NCBI GenBank assembly: GCA_045632305.1
Contig: JAZQWL010000021.1
Span: 1-51,507 of the forward strand
Direction: 5' to 3'
Length of the DNA: 51,507 nt
Origin: SVTX01 sp045632305
GTDB lineage: Bacteria; Bacillota; Clostridia; Oscillospirales; CAG-272
The position numbers and the translations under genes were made by a program. Below the pieces are notes generated by a model. That model was not told where the DNA came from. It searched no databases and saw only the letters and a program-made list of their open reading frames with translations. Position 1 is the stretch's first letter; each line of letters begins with the position of its first letter. Shown here piece after piece: positions 33,584 through 42,800 of the stretch.

Positions 33584-33648
33584 AAATGCATGAATTTTTA
33601 ACTTCTCGCGGAATTTTTTAAAAAATTCCAAGGAAAGGACGATATAAT

Positions 33649-35418
33649 ATGGCATTTGATGCAGGTATGCTTGCGGCGGTTGTAAACGAAATTTCCACAG
33701 TAGCCGCGGGCGGACGAATAGAAAAAATATATCAACCCGAAAAGGAAGACATCTTAATTCAGATGCGTACCATCTCGGGTGGAAAAAAGCTACTTATAAA
33801 CGCAAGCTCAGCAAATCCTCGAATCTCCTTCTCTTCTGTTCAAAAGGAAAACCCCATGCAAGCACCTATGTTTTGCATGCTCCTTCGTAAGCATCTTACG
33901 GGAAGCATTCTTGAGAGCATAATGCAATGCGGGTTTGAACGCGTATGTATTCTTACTTTCAGAACACGCGATGAAATGGGATACGAGTGTAAAAAGCATC
34001 TTATAGCTGAAATTATGGGCAAATACAGTAATCTTATTTTTGCCGACGAATCAATGAAAATTATATCCTGTCTGAAAACTGTAGATTTTTCTACAAGCAG
34101 CTTGAGACAGGTTCTCCCGGGTATGAAATATGAGCTTCCTCCCGCCCAGGACAAGGCAAATCCCATGCAAACCGACTACGACGAATTTGTGCGACTGTTA
34201 GATAATTTTCCGCAGGATAAGGGATGTGATAAGTTTATCTGTGGCGCTTATCTTGGCATCGCATCCTCAACAGCCCGAGAAATCCTTTACAGAGCCACGG
34301 GAAAGTCATCGGCATTCTTGCACGAGTGCGATGCTGAAGAGCTTTACAGGGGATTTTCATTCGTTACGGATACGATCAAAAACAACGAGTACTCTCCTTG
34401 TATCGTATATGAGAACAATATTCCGATCGAATATTCCTTCATTCCCCTTAATCATTTCGGGGCGTCATATCAGTGTAGAGATTTTGAGAGCGTCAGCGAG
34501 ATGCTCGACACCTTCTTTGAATCCCGTGATAAAGAAGCCAGGATCAAGCAACGCGCATCTGATCTGTTTAAAATTCTTACTCACGCCGAAAACAGGATAA
34601 TAAAGAAGCTTGAAGCTCAGAGATCAGAAATCTCTGAATGCGATAAGGGTGTGCTCTATAAAAAATACGGCGACCTTATTACCGCCAATATGTATCAGTT
34701 AAAGCGCGGACAGACCGCTGTTGAGCTTATAGACTACGAAGCATGGAACGAGGACGAACAGGACTTTGGAAGATGTATTATAGAGCTTGATGAACGCCTC
34801 ACACCCGCCGCTAATGCTCAAAAATACTACAAAAAATACAACAAATCCAAAACTGCAAAAATTGAGCTTACAAAGCAGATAGAAATTGGCGAAAACGAGC
34901 TCAAATATATCAATACTGTATTTGATGCGCTTACCAAAGCAGAAACAACTGCTGATCTCAATGAGATCAGAATGGAGCTCTTCCGTAGTGGATACGCTTC
35001 AAAAATGAAGGGATATTCTGCTCCCAAAAAGCAGACTGCTCCCATTGTAGCTAAATTCAAAACGACCAACGGTTATACTGTCTATTGCGGTAAAAACAAC
35101 GTACAGAATGAATATATAACTTATAAGCTTGCCCAGAAGCATGACTATTGGTTCCATGCAAAGAACACTCCCGGCTCTCATGTGCTTCTTGTTACCAATG
35201 GCGAAGAACCGCCCGAGCAGGACTTTACCGACGCAGCCGAAATTGCCGCTTATTATTCAAAGGGCAATTCCGGCTCGCGAGTTGAGGTTGATTATTTGTT
35301 TGCGAAGGGCGTAAAAAAGGTCGCGGGAGCAAAACCCGGCTTTGTTATATATAACAACAATTGGTCTGCATACGTTACCCCCAACGAGCAGAGAGTCAAA
35401 AATATGCGTTGCAAGTGA
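33649..35418 (+). CDS. rqcH: Ribosome-associated quality control protein RqcH (NFACT family)
   Basis: Homologue of Rqc2/NEMF: binds stalled large ribosomal subunits and adds C-terminal alanine tails that mark the nascent chain for degradation. The 589-residue protein shows NFACT-N (GGRIEKIYQPEKEDILIQMR, HLIAEIMGKYSNLIF), a helix-hairpin-helix region, long coiled-coil helices (about 290-430) and the NFACT-R domain with DYWFHAKNTPGSHVLL (about 500-515). It was formerly annotated as fibronectin-binding protein in Firmicutes. Normal length. The start follows AAAGGA. Confidence 0.94.
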   Translation: MAFDAGMLAAVVNEISTVAAGGRIEKIYQPEKEDILIQMRTISGGKKLLINASSANPRISFSSVQKENPMQAPMFCMLLRKHLTGSILESIMQCGFERVCILTFRTRDEMGYECKKHLIAEIMGKYSNLIFADESMKIISCLKTVDFSTSSLRQVLPGMKYELPPAQDKANPMQTDYDEFVRLLDNFPQDKGCDKFICGAYLGIASSTAREILYRATGKSSAFLHECDAEELYRGFSFVTDTIKNNEYSPCIVYENNIPIEYSFIPLNHFGASYQCRDFESVSEMLDTFFESRDKEARIKQRASDLFKILTHAENRIIKKLEAQRSEISECDKGVLYKKYGDLITANMYQLKRGQTAVELIDYEAWNEDEQDFGRCIIELDERLTPAANAQKYYKKYNKSKTAKIELTKQIEIGENELKYINTVFDALTKAETTADLNEIRMELFRSGYASKMKGYSAPKKQTAPIVAKFKTTNGYTVYCGKNNVQNEYITYKLAQKHDYWFHAKNTPGSHVLLVTNGEEPPEQDFTDAAEIAAYYSKGNSGSRVEVDYLFAKGVKKVAGAKPGFVIYNNNWSAYVTPNEQRVKNMRCK

Positions 35419-35435
35419 GCGACTAAATAAAGTTC

Positions 35436-35464
35436 TTGACAAATTTGCATTTTCGATGTATAAT
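35436..35464 (+). promoter_or_regulatory. Consensus sigma-A promoter of the marR-acyl-CoA ligase pair
   Basis: TTGACA (35436-35441), a 17-base spacer and TATAAT (35459-35464), a perfect consensus 40 bases before the MarR-type gene. Confidence 0.9.
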
Positions 35465-35503
35465 TGATATAATGGTAAATTTTTTAATAAGGAGATAATG
35501 TTT

Positions 35504-35971
35504 ATGCAGTCAAAAATCTTGACAAAATACGCGCTAGACATTTCAAACATTGAGAAAAATTTCGACAAAATCAGAGAGGTCAAACTCGAGAAGTATGATT
35601 TAAGATATACACATCTTTTGTGTATGGTTAAGATCAGACAGAACCGTGACGGATTGACCTCTACTGAAATTTCGCAAACGTGCGCAATTGATAAAGCGTT
35701 CGTTTCGAGAATTACCGGTGATTTGATCAATAGAGACCTGATCAAAATTAACGAGAAATTCAACGACGGCAGAAAGTACAAGCATAAGTACATTCTTACT
35801 GACAAGGGTAATTTGATTATAGATGATATAATCAATGATCTTTCCGTGGCAGTTAATATGATCTCCTCCAAGATTCCCCGAGAAGATCTCAGAATATTTT
35901 TTAGAGTATTGACCGCTTTCAACGATAATATTGACTCTGCGGTCGATGAAATTTTGAATACTTCACTTTAA
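35504..35971 (+). CDS. MarR-type winged-helix transcriptional regulator
   Basis: 155 residues with a winged-helix core: LLCMVKIRQNRDGLTSTEISQTCAIDKAFVSRITGDLINRDLI (about 40-85) is the recognition region, and DGRKYKHKYILTDKGNLI the wing with the conserved Asp-x-Arg. I prefer ATG 35504: GGAG (35491-35494) lies 9 bases before it but only 3 before the ATG at 35498. It starts a two-gene unit with a fatty acyl-CoA ligase (16-base gap), so control of that gene by an acyl or aromatic ligand is a reasonable inference. Confidence 0.88.
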   Translation: MQSKILTKYALDISNIEKNFDKIREVKLEKYDLRYTHLLCMVKIRQNRDGLTSTEISQTCAIDKAFVSRITGDLINRDLIKINEKFNDGRKYKHKYILTDKGNLIIDDIINDLSVAVNMISSKIPREDLRIFFRVLTAFNDNIDSAVDEILNTSL

Positions 35972-35987
35972 ACAGAAAGGTATAACT

Positions 35988-37715
35988 ATGTCTACAAACT
36001 ACAAATTGCAGAATTGGAAAAGACTTCCCCATGATACACCCAAGGTGTGGGATGTTAACGATCTTCTCGAGCGCATTCAGCTTCACGGAGATAAGGTAGC
36101 TTATAAATATTTTGAAAATAATGAACTCAAGGAAATTACTTACACTCAGTTCCATGAGCTTATTACTAACATTGCGGCCGGCTTCACTTCCCTCGGTCTT
36201 AACGGCAAAAGAGTTGCGGTGATAGGTGAGACGTCTCCCCAGTGGCTCGCTACTTATGTTGGTGCGTTATCTGCAGGCAGCGTAATTATTCCCATGGACA
36301 AGGAGCTTGCGGTTACAGAAATTGAAAAATTCCTCGCAATGGTAGATACTGATGCTATCGTATATTCCAAGTCCTTCAATGAAAAGTTTGTTCCCATCAT
36401 GGAAAGCCATCCTTCCATCAAGCATTTCATTCCGATCGAAGCACCCGCAGACGCCGATCAGCTTCCTAAGGTACTTCCCTTCTGTGAATTGGTACAGAAG
36501 GGCGCTGATGCAGTTGAAAACGGATTTACGATCAAAATGACAACAACTCGTGACGAAATGTGCGAAATGCTCTTCACTTCGGGTACAACCGGAACAAGTA
36601 AGATCGTAATGCTCTCTCAGAAGAATATTTTCTCTGCTGTTTCTGCGGCTTATGCGACAGTTCCGTTTACCTCCGATGAAGTTCTCGTATCCGTACTTCC
36701 CGTTCACCATACCTATGAGCTTATGTGTCTCTTGGCAGGCATGGTTCTCGGTATGACTGTTTGCATCAACGATTCTCTTCGTCACGTAATGAAGAATTTC
36801 AAGCTCTTCAAGCCCACAGGACTTGTTCTCGTACCTCTCTTCCTCAATACAATGTATAAGAAGATCTGGTCCGAGGCGGAAAAGAGTGGCAGAGACAAAA
36901 CTCTCAAAGCCGGTATTAAGATGTCCCGCGGATTGCTCAACGTTCATATCGATGCAAGAAGAAAGATATTCAAGACCGTTATTGACTCCTTCGGCGGAAA
37001 TCTTACAAAGATCGTTTGCGGCGGCGCAAAGCTCAATCCCGATCTCGTTCAGTTCTTCGAGGACATGGGTATCGGCGTATTCGAGGGCTTTGGTATTACA
37101 GAATGCTCTCCCCTTGTGGCTGTAACTCCCTATTATGCAAGAAAGTCCGGCTCCATCGGACCTGCAGTTCCCTGCTGTAAGATGCGAATCGATCCTAACG
37201 GCGAATACACCGAAGAGGGTTACGTTATGGGTGAGATCCAGGTTAAGGGTGACAACGTAATGATCGGTTACTACAATAATCCTGATGCAAATGCAGACGT
37301 ATTTACTGCAGACGGTTGGTTCAGAACGGGTGACATCGGTTACCTTGATTCCGACGGATATGCTTATATTACCGGTAGAATTAAGTTTGTTATCGTTCTT
37401 GAAAACGGTAAGAACGTATTCCCCGAGGAAATCGAAGAATATCTTGAAGCAGTTGAGACTATCAGTGAATCCTGCGTAATCGGACGAAAGGCAGAGGATA
37501 GTGACGAGGTTGTGCTCACTGCTGTAGTATATCCCGACTTCTCCAAGTTCCCTGCAGGTGTAACTGATGATGAGATCAAGGATAACATCAGAAAGAGTAT
37601 TAATGCCGTTAACAAGCGTCTTCCCTCCTTCAAGCAGATCAAGTCTGTTGAAATAAGAAAGACAGAATTCGAAAAAACCACTACCAAGAAGATCAAGCGT
37701 CAGCTTGTAAAGTAA
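35988..37715 (+). CDS. AMP-forming long-chain acyl-CoA synthetase-type ligase
   Basis: 575-residue ANL-superfamily enzyme. The P-loop MLFTSGTTGTSKIVMLSQKN (about residues 195-215), FGITECSPLVA (A5-like), GWFRTGDIGYLDSDGYAYITGR (A7-A8, about 445-466), and the C-terminal catalytic Lys in FEKTTTKKIKRQ are present. It resembles FadD-like long-chain fatty acid ligases. It would activate a carboxylic acid with ATP and CoA; chain length is uncertain. It follows the MarR-type gene and is ended by the terminator at 37723. Confidence 0.9.
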   Translation: MSTNYKLQNWKRLPHDTPKVWDVNDLLERIQLHGDKVAYKYFENNELKEITYTQFHELITNIAAGFTSLGLNGKRVAVIGETSPQWLATYVGALSAGSVIIPMDKELAVTEIEKFLAMVDTDAIVYSKSFNEKFVPIMESHPSIKHFIPIEAPADADQLPKVLPFCELVQKGADAVENGFTIKMTTTRDEMCEMLFTSGTTGTSKIVMLSQKNIFSAVSAAYATVPFTSDEVLVSVLPVHHTYELMCLLAGMVLGMTVCINDSLRHVMKNFKLFKPTGLVLVPLFLNTMYKKIWSEAEKSGRDKTLKAGIKMSRGLLNVHIDARRKIFKTVIDSFGGNLTKIVCGGAKLNPDLVQFFEDMGIGVFEGFGITECSPLVAVTPYYARKSGSIGPAVPCCKMRIDPNGEYTEEGYVMGEIQVKGDNVMIGYYNNPDANADVFTADGWFRTGDIGYLDSDGYAYITGRIKFVIVLENGKNVFPEEIEEYLEAVETISESCVIGRKAEDSDEVVLTAVVYPDFSKFPAGVTDDEIKDNIRKSINAVNKRLPSFKQIKSVEIRKTEFEKTTTKKIKRQLVK

Positions 37716-37722
37716 AACATAT

Positions 37723-37753
37723 AAAAAACTCGGGCAAGTTGCCCGAGTTTTTT
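37723..37753 (+). terminator. Terminator after the acyl-CoA ligase gene
   Basis: Perfect stem AAAAAACTCGGGCAA / TTGCCCGAGTTTTTT with a very short loop and a T-run, 8 bases past the stop codon. Confidence 0.93.
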
Positions 37754-37762
37754 ATATGCTCC

Positions 37763-37791
37763 TTGACAAACAATATCTTTTGTAATATAAT
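37763..37791 (+). promoter_or_regulatory. Consensus sigma-A promoter of nadE
   Basis: TTGACA (37763-37768), a 17-base spacer and TATAAT (37786-37791), 40 bases before nadE. Confidence 0.9.
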
Positions 37792-37831
37792 ATACTTGGA
37801 TATTATGTGATTTTCTCTTAAGGAGGATTAT

Positions 37832-39766
37832 ATGTACAACGGTTTTATCAAGGTTTGCGCGGCATCGCCCAAGATCAGGGTTGCTGATACCGCCTATAAT
37901 GCAACTGAATGTATTAAGCTTTCAAATGAAGCGTGCGAGCTCGGAGCAAAGCTCATTGTATTTCCCGAACTAACGCTTACCGGAGCAACCTGCGGCGATC
38001 TTTTCTATTCCGAAAAATTACTTGAGGGCGCACTTGACGCCTTAAAAAACTATATGTATTCCACGTCGATGCTTGACGTAGTTTCCGTCATTGGTCTGCC
38101 CTTTGAAGTTAATGATAAGCTTTATAATTGCGCGGCGGTGGTAACCGGTGGTCAGCTTCTCGGACTCGTTCCCGCTAAGAACGTTTCAACTTATCTCGAT
38201 TATGCAAGATATTTTGCACCCGCACCCGAAATGAATCTTTCGGTAACATTTGAGGGCGGTATTGCCATGCTTGGTACAAAGCAGTTTTTCGTATGCAGAG
38301 ATCTTAAAAACTTCCGCTTAGGCGTTGAGCTTTCATCGGATCTTTATGCTAACAGATCTCCCTCCGTTGATTTAGCTGCTGCGGGAAGTGTTATCATTGT
38401 AAATCCATCTGCGCAGAATGAATCCACGGCTTCTACTGATATAAGAGAATCTATAGTAAAGGTAAGCTCGCAGAAAAATCGCGCCGCATATATTCATATT
38501 AATCCTTCCTGCGGAGAGTCCACAACCGATTATGTCTTTTCAGGCCACGGAGCTGTTTACGAAAATGGTAAGCTTGTTGCAAGAAAAGCTCCCTTCGATT
38601 ACGAAAATGAGCTTCTTATAACCGAGGTTGACGTTGATATGCTCGCTGCATGCCGCCGTTCCGATCCTTTGTTCTGTAAGGACACAGGAAAGAACGAATA
38701 TTGCGAAATTGAATTCGATATTATACCTGAAGAAACTCTTCTTACAAGATATATTCAAAAAAATCCGTTTATTCCCGAAAATGAAAAGGAGCTTTACAAG
38801 GCATGTAAGACTACTCTCTGGGTTCAGGCACAGGGCTTAGCTGAAAGAATCAACCGTAGCCACGCAAAATCCGCCGTTATCGGTATTTCGGGTGGACTTG
38901 ATTCAACGCTTGCCCTTATTGTTGCGGCAAAAGCCATGGACATTCTTGACCGTCCACGAACAGACGTTGTTGCGGTGACAATGCCCTGCTTTGGCACCAC
39001 CAAGAGAACGAAGGATAATGCGACTATCATTTGCGAGGAGCTTGGCGTAACCTTCCGCGAGGTTGATATTTTTGATGCGGTTTCTCAGCATTTCGATGAT
39101 ATTGGTCACGACCCTGAAATCAAGAACGTCGTTTATGAAAACTCCCAGGCGCGCGAACGTACGCAGATTTTAATGGACATAGCAAACCAGGTCAACGGTC
39201 TTGTTGTCGGCACGGGCGATCTCTCCGAGCTTGCTCTCGGATGGGCAACATATAACGGAGATCACATGTCTATGTACAGCGTCAATGCAACCGTTCCGAA
39301 AACTATGGTACGCAAGCTGGTGAAGTATTTTGCGGACATCGAGAAATACAACGCCAACGATCAACTTGCCGACGCTCTTTTCGATATACTTGATACTCCC
39401 GTTTCCCCCGAGCTTCTCCCTGCTGATGAAAATGATAACATAGCTCAGGTTACCGAAGATCTTGTAGGACCGTATGAAATTCACGATTTCTATATTTATT
39501 ACGCTGTTAAGTACGGTTTTACACCTAAAAAGCTCTTCATACTTGCTAAACACGCTCTCGGTGATATATACGATGATGAAACTTTACTCAAATGGCTTGA
39601 GGTCTTTGTTAGAAGATTTATGTCTCAACAGTTCAAGCGTTCATGCATGCCCGACGGTCCCGCGACCTGCGAAATCTCCCTTTCTCCGCGTCAGGGCTTT
39701 AAGATTCCGTCAGATGCATCGAGTAATCTTTGGATGGCAGAAATCCAAGAATTATGTGAAGATTAA
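37832..39766 (+). CDS. nadE: NAD+ synthase with N-terminal nitrilase-type domain, nucleophile Cys replaced by Ser
   Basis: Last step of NAD biosynthesis: amidates nicotinic acid adenine dinucleotide with ATP. The 644 residues comprise a nitrilase-fold glutaminase domain (about 1-290) and an NAD synthase domain (about 325-644). The synthase PP-loop is intact (VIGISGGLDSTLALIVA, near 350), with GTGDLSELALGWATYNGDHMS and QQFKRSCMPDGP further on. In the glutaminase domain Glu46 (FPELTLTG) and Lys116 (VPAKNVSTY) are kept, but the expected EICEDLW nucleophile motif reads ELSSDLY, with Ser168 in place of Cys. Glutamine hydrolysis is therefore doubtful and free ammonia may be the nitrogen source. Own promoter; starts after an AAGGAGG site. 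Confidence 0.93.
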   Translation: MYNGFIKVCAASPKIRVADTAYNATECIKLSNEACELGAKLIVFPELTLTGATCGDLFYSEKLLEGALDALKNYMYSTSMLDVVSVIGLPFEVNDKLYNCAAVVTGGQLLGLVPAKNVSTYLDYARYFAPAPEMNLSVTFEGGIAMLGTKQFFVCRDLKNFRLGVELSSDLYANRSPSVDLAAAGSVIIVNPSAQNESTASTDIRESIVKVSSQKNRAAYIHINPSCGESTTDYVFSGHGAVYENGKLVARKAPFDYENELLITEVDVDMLAACRRSDPLFCKDTGKNEYCEIEFDIIPEETLLTRYIQKNPFIPENEKELYKACKTTLWVQAQGLAERINRSHAKSAVIGISGGLDSTLALIVAAKAMDILDRPRTDVVAVTMPCFGTTKRTKDNATIICEELGVTFREVDIFDAVSQHFDDIGHDPEIKNVVYENSQARERTQILMDIANQVNGLVVGTGDLSELALGWATYNGDHMSMYSVNATVPKTMVRKLVKYFADIEKYNANDQLADALFDILDTPVSPELLPADENDNIAQVTEDLVGPYEIHDFYIYYAVKYGFTPKKLFILAKHALGDIYDDETLLKWLEVFVRRFMSQQFKRSCMPDGPATCEISLSPRQGFKIPSDASSNLWMAEIQELCED

Positions 39767-39772
39767 TAAATT

Positions 39773-39796
39773 ACGGCAGAGATCTTTCTCTGCCGT
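39773..39796 (+). terminator. Terminator of nadE
   Basis: Stem ACGGCAGAGA / TCTCTGCCGT with a 4-base loop and a T-run, 7 bases after the stop codon. Confidence 0.92.
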
Positions 39797-39813
39797 TTTT
39801 GTTATAAGAGTTC

Positions 39814-39837
39814 GGGCAGAGCCATACGGCTCTGCCC
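39814..39837 (-). terminator. Terminator of the SipW/TasA-like surface operon
   Basis: Stem GGGCAGAGCC / GGCTCTGCCC with a 4-base loop, 20 bases beyond the stop codon of the 2151-residue gene; a T-run follows on the plus strand as well, so it can also back up nadE termination. Confidence 0.75.
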
Positions 39838-39856
39838 TTTTTGTTGTTTTGAGTTT

Positions 39857-42800
39857 TTAGTTAGCTTCCTCAAGAAGACGAAGGATCTCTGCGTGAACGT
39901 TATAGATCTTATCGTCATCACGTGTGAAGGTAACTGTACTTGTTACGATATTGTTTACCATTTCCATTGCCTTTGCTTCGCCATAAGTTTCTTCAAGCAT
40001 ACAGAGCAACTGATAGTCTTCGACACCGTCTCTCATGTTGATGAATCGGATTGAAGGAATGGGGTCAAGCTGACCGTAGATAGCACCGGGATATACCAGG
40101 ATACCGTCGCCGGGGCCTGTGTTAGAGTATGGTGCACGCATAGGATACGTATTTGTATTAGCCGCACCGTAGAAGTCTTCTCTCCAGTAGAGCCAACCTG
40201 TCTGACCAAGCTTATATGATGTCCAGAACATTGTTCTTGCTTCTGTACCATCGTTGAAGAGGAGGATATTCTGGTAAGGCGAATGCCACTGCGGTTCGCA
40301 TGCAACATATCCCCAGATCTCATCGCCTTCCGCTTTATACGCCTTCATACGCTGATAGAATTCACCGAATTCAGCATCGTGAGCAGCCGCCTGCATGTAA
40401 CGGCAACCGGAAGTGCCGCTAAGAACTCTGGGTGTAGAGCCGGTGTATGTGTATACCCACAAGCTTATATAGTTAGACAAGAATTCAAACATATCTGCTG
40501 AACCATGAAGCTCGGTCTTGTACTTGTTGTAGAGATCCTTAGCTCCCTGTTCCTGAAGTGCGGCTTCAATAGCTGCCCAGGACATGCCGGAAATTACGCC
40601 GGTTTGACCAAGATCAGGATATGTAGAGAAGTCTGTAAAGTCGGGGTTACGTTCAATCGGGATAAGGAGTCTGTAATCATCCCAGCCCCAAGACTGAAGC
40701 ATCTTGGCTTCTTCTGCAACACCGAGAACTGCGAGCATACCGAATGCGTCGAAATATGTTACGGATGTACCGTCTGCCAACTTAATGCCACGATACTGAT
40801 TTCTGGGAGCACCGGGCTCATCCTGACCGTAGTAAACCATCTTACCGGCGAGAATAGGATCGTTCTTGTACTTATCGTAAGTTTCCTTATCGGCAACTCT
40901 GAACGTTGTTACTCTGGGATTATAGAGCCATTCAACGCCAAGAACGTTTTCAGTTGCCCAACCGCCCATAACGGGTGTAAGTCTGTAGTCGAGCATGAAG
41001 TTTGCCAACGCCTTGATAACCTCAGCATCATTATATCCGCCTGCCTTTTGATATGTCTGGATATAATATTCGTTCCAAACACCGATATAAGTGTCAAGAG
41101 CTGTTTCTTCAGACATGATAACGTCATAAACGTATGTGTATACGTTTGCCATCTTGATGCACTCGCCTGTCTCAGCATCGTAAATTTCAACTGTTGCAGA
41201 ATACTGACCGGGACGGGATGTTCTGAGTGTAGTTGCCTGAATTGTAAAGCCCCTTACCGTTTCTCTGTAGGGATAGTTTGCAAGTTCCCACGGTTTATAG
41301 GAGTAAGGACCGATCGGTACCCAAGTGCCGTATTCGTAAGAGCCGCCCTCGTCACCGCCGTATCCGTCTTTAATATAGGATTCATAAGGAATTACAGCAT
41401 CGGGATATACACCAACTACGTTACCGGAAGCTGATGTCTGTCCTTCAGTAAAGCCCTTATTGGAAATGTAACCATCCTCGAGATAGAACTCAACGCCAAG
41501 CTCTGTTTTGAGAGTCTCACCGTATTCATTCATAAAGTCGGAAATTCTGATTGTTATCTTTTTATTTGTAGGAGAATACAAGTAGAAGTGACAACCTTCC
41601 ATTTCGTTTCTCGCCATCTGGATCGTATAGCTTGAATTTGTAGAATTCTTGTTAGATGTGTCATATCTGCTTGTCTTCTGCGTGAGATGGTCGAACCACA
41701 TCTTGAGGTTTTGATCCTCTGAGGGAGCAGTAACTTCTTCCTTATTTGTAACAGGATCTCTGTGAGTTACAGTGCTTATGAGATTGTAATTTGCTGTGCT
41801 GTCATTGATAACGATAGTATATCTTGCGAAGCAATACTGCTTGCCTGTGCTATTATCATTAATGAAGAAATAAATTGTGTCACCACTCTTGATGTTTTCA
41901 AGTCCCAGGTAGAATGTATACTGAAGCGCTGTTGCACTCGAGCCCAACATTGCCTGAGCAGCAGGAACCGCATCGGAACGAACGTAAGGAGCTTCAATGC
42001 TGTAAGTTCTGTATTCTTCATTCAATCTCCAGGAGTAGCTGTAATTTGTAAGAGTTGTTGCCATCCAACCACCGATGGAAATAACACCGGAGCTCTGGTT
42101 AACTGTGATTGTTCCGTTAGCATTAGCAGCCTTGAATGCGCTTGTGTAATCAGTGCCACGTTCATGCTTAGCACCGTCTACGCTACCCATAACTGCGGGG
42201 GCGTTGGGAAGAAGATTTGTAGATCTCAATGTGAATTCATAGAAGCAGTACTTAAGCCCTGTGTTCTTATCAGTAAGGATCAAGTGGATTGTTTCGCCTG
42301 TGCCACCATTGTTAAGATCGGGAGCGAAATAGTACGTAAATCTGATCGCATTAGTTCTGCCTGCTGCGGTCGCCTTATCCCACACGCCCTGTTCAGGACT
42401 GGTATTTACTGCCAGAGACCAAGTGTTATAAAGGTCACCCTTCATATACGCAAGCTCGTAATTGTCTGTATCAAATACCATCCAACCTGTGAGGTTGAAG
42501 ATTCCGTTCGTCTCAGTAACGATAATTGCGTTATTTGCAGAAATACTATTTACGTAGTTGTTTCCTGTTGTCTGATGCACAAAGCTATCGATTCTGAAAT
42601 CACCGATCTCAGACAAACCGTCAGCTACAGAAATATATCCGCAAGAGCCACAGTGGAAGTATTCATAAGGAGAATGATCAACTCTATCTACAGGTTTATC
42701 TGCGGGAGTTTCAACAGGAGGAATGTTATTATGCGCTCCGCATCTCTGACAGATGCCCTCAACGTAGCTATGTCCGAGTTCAGCTCCGCTTGTTGTACCG

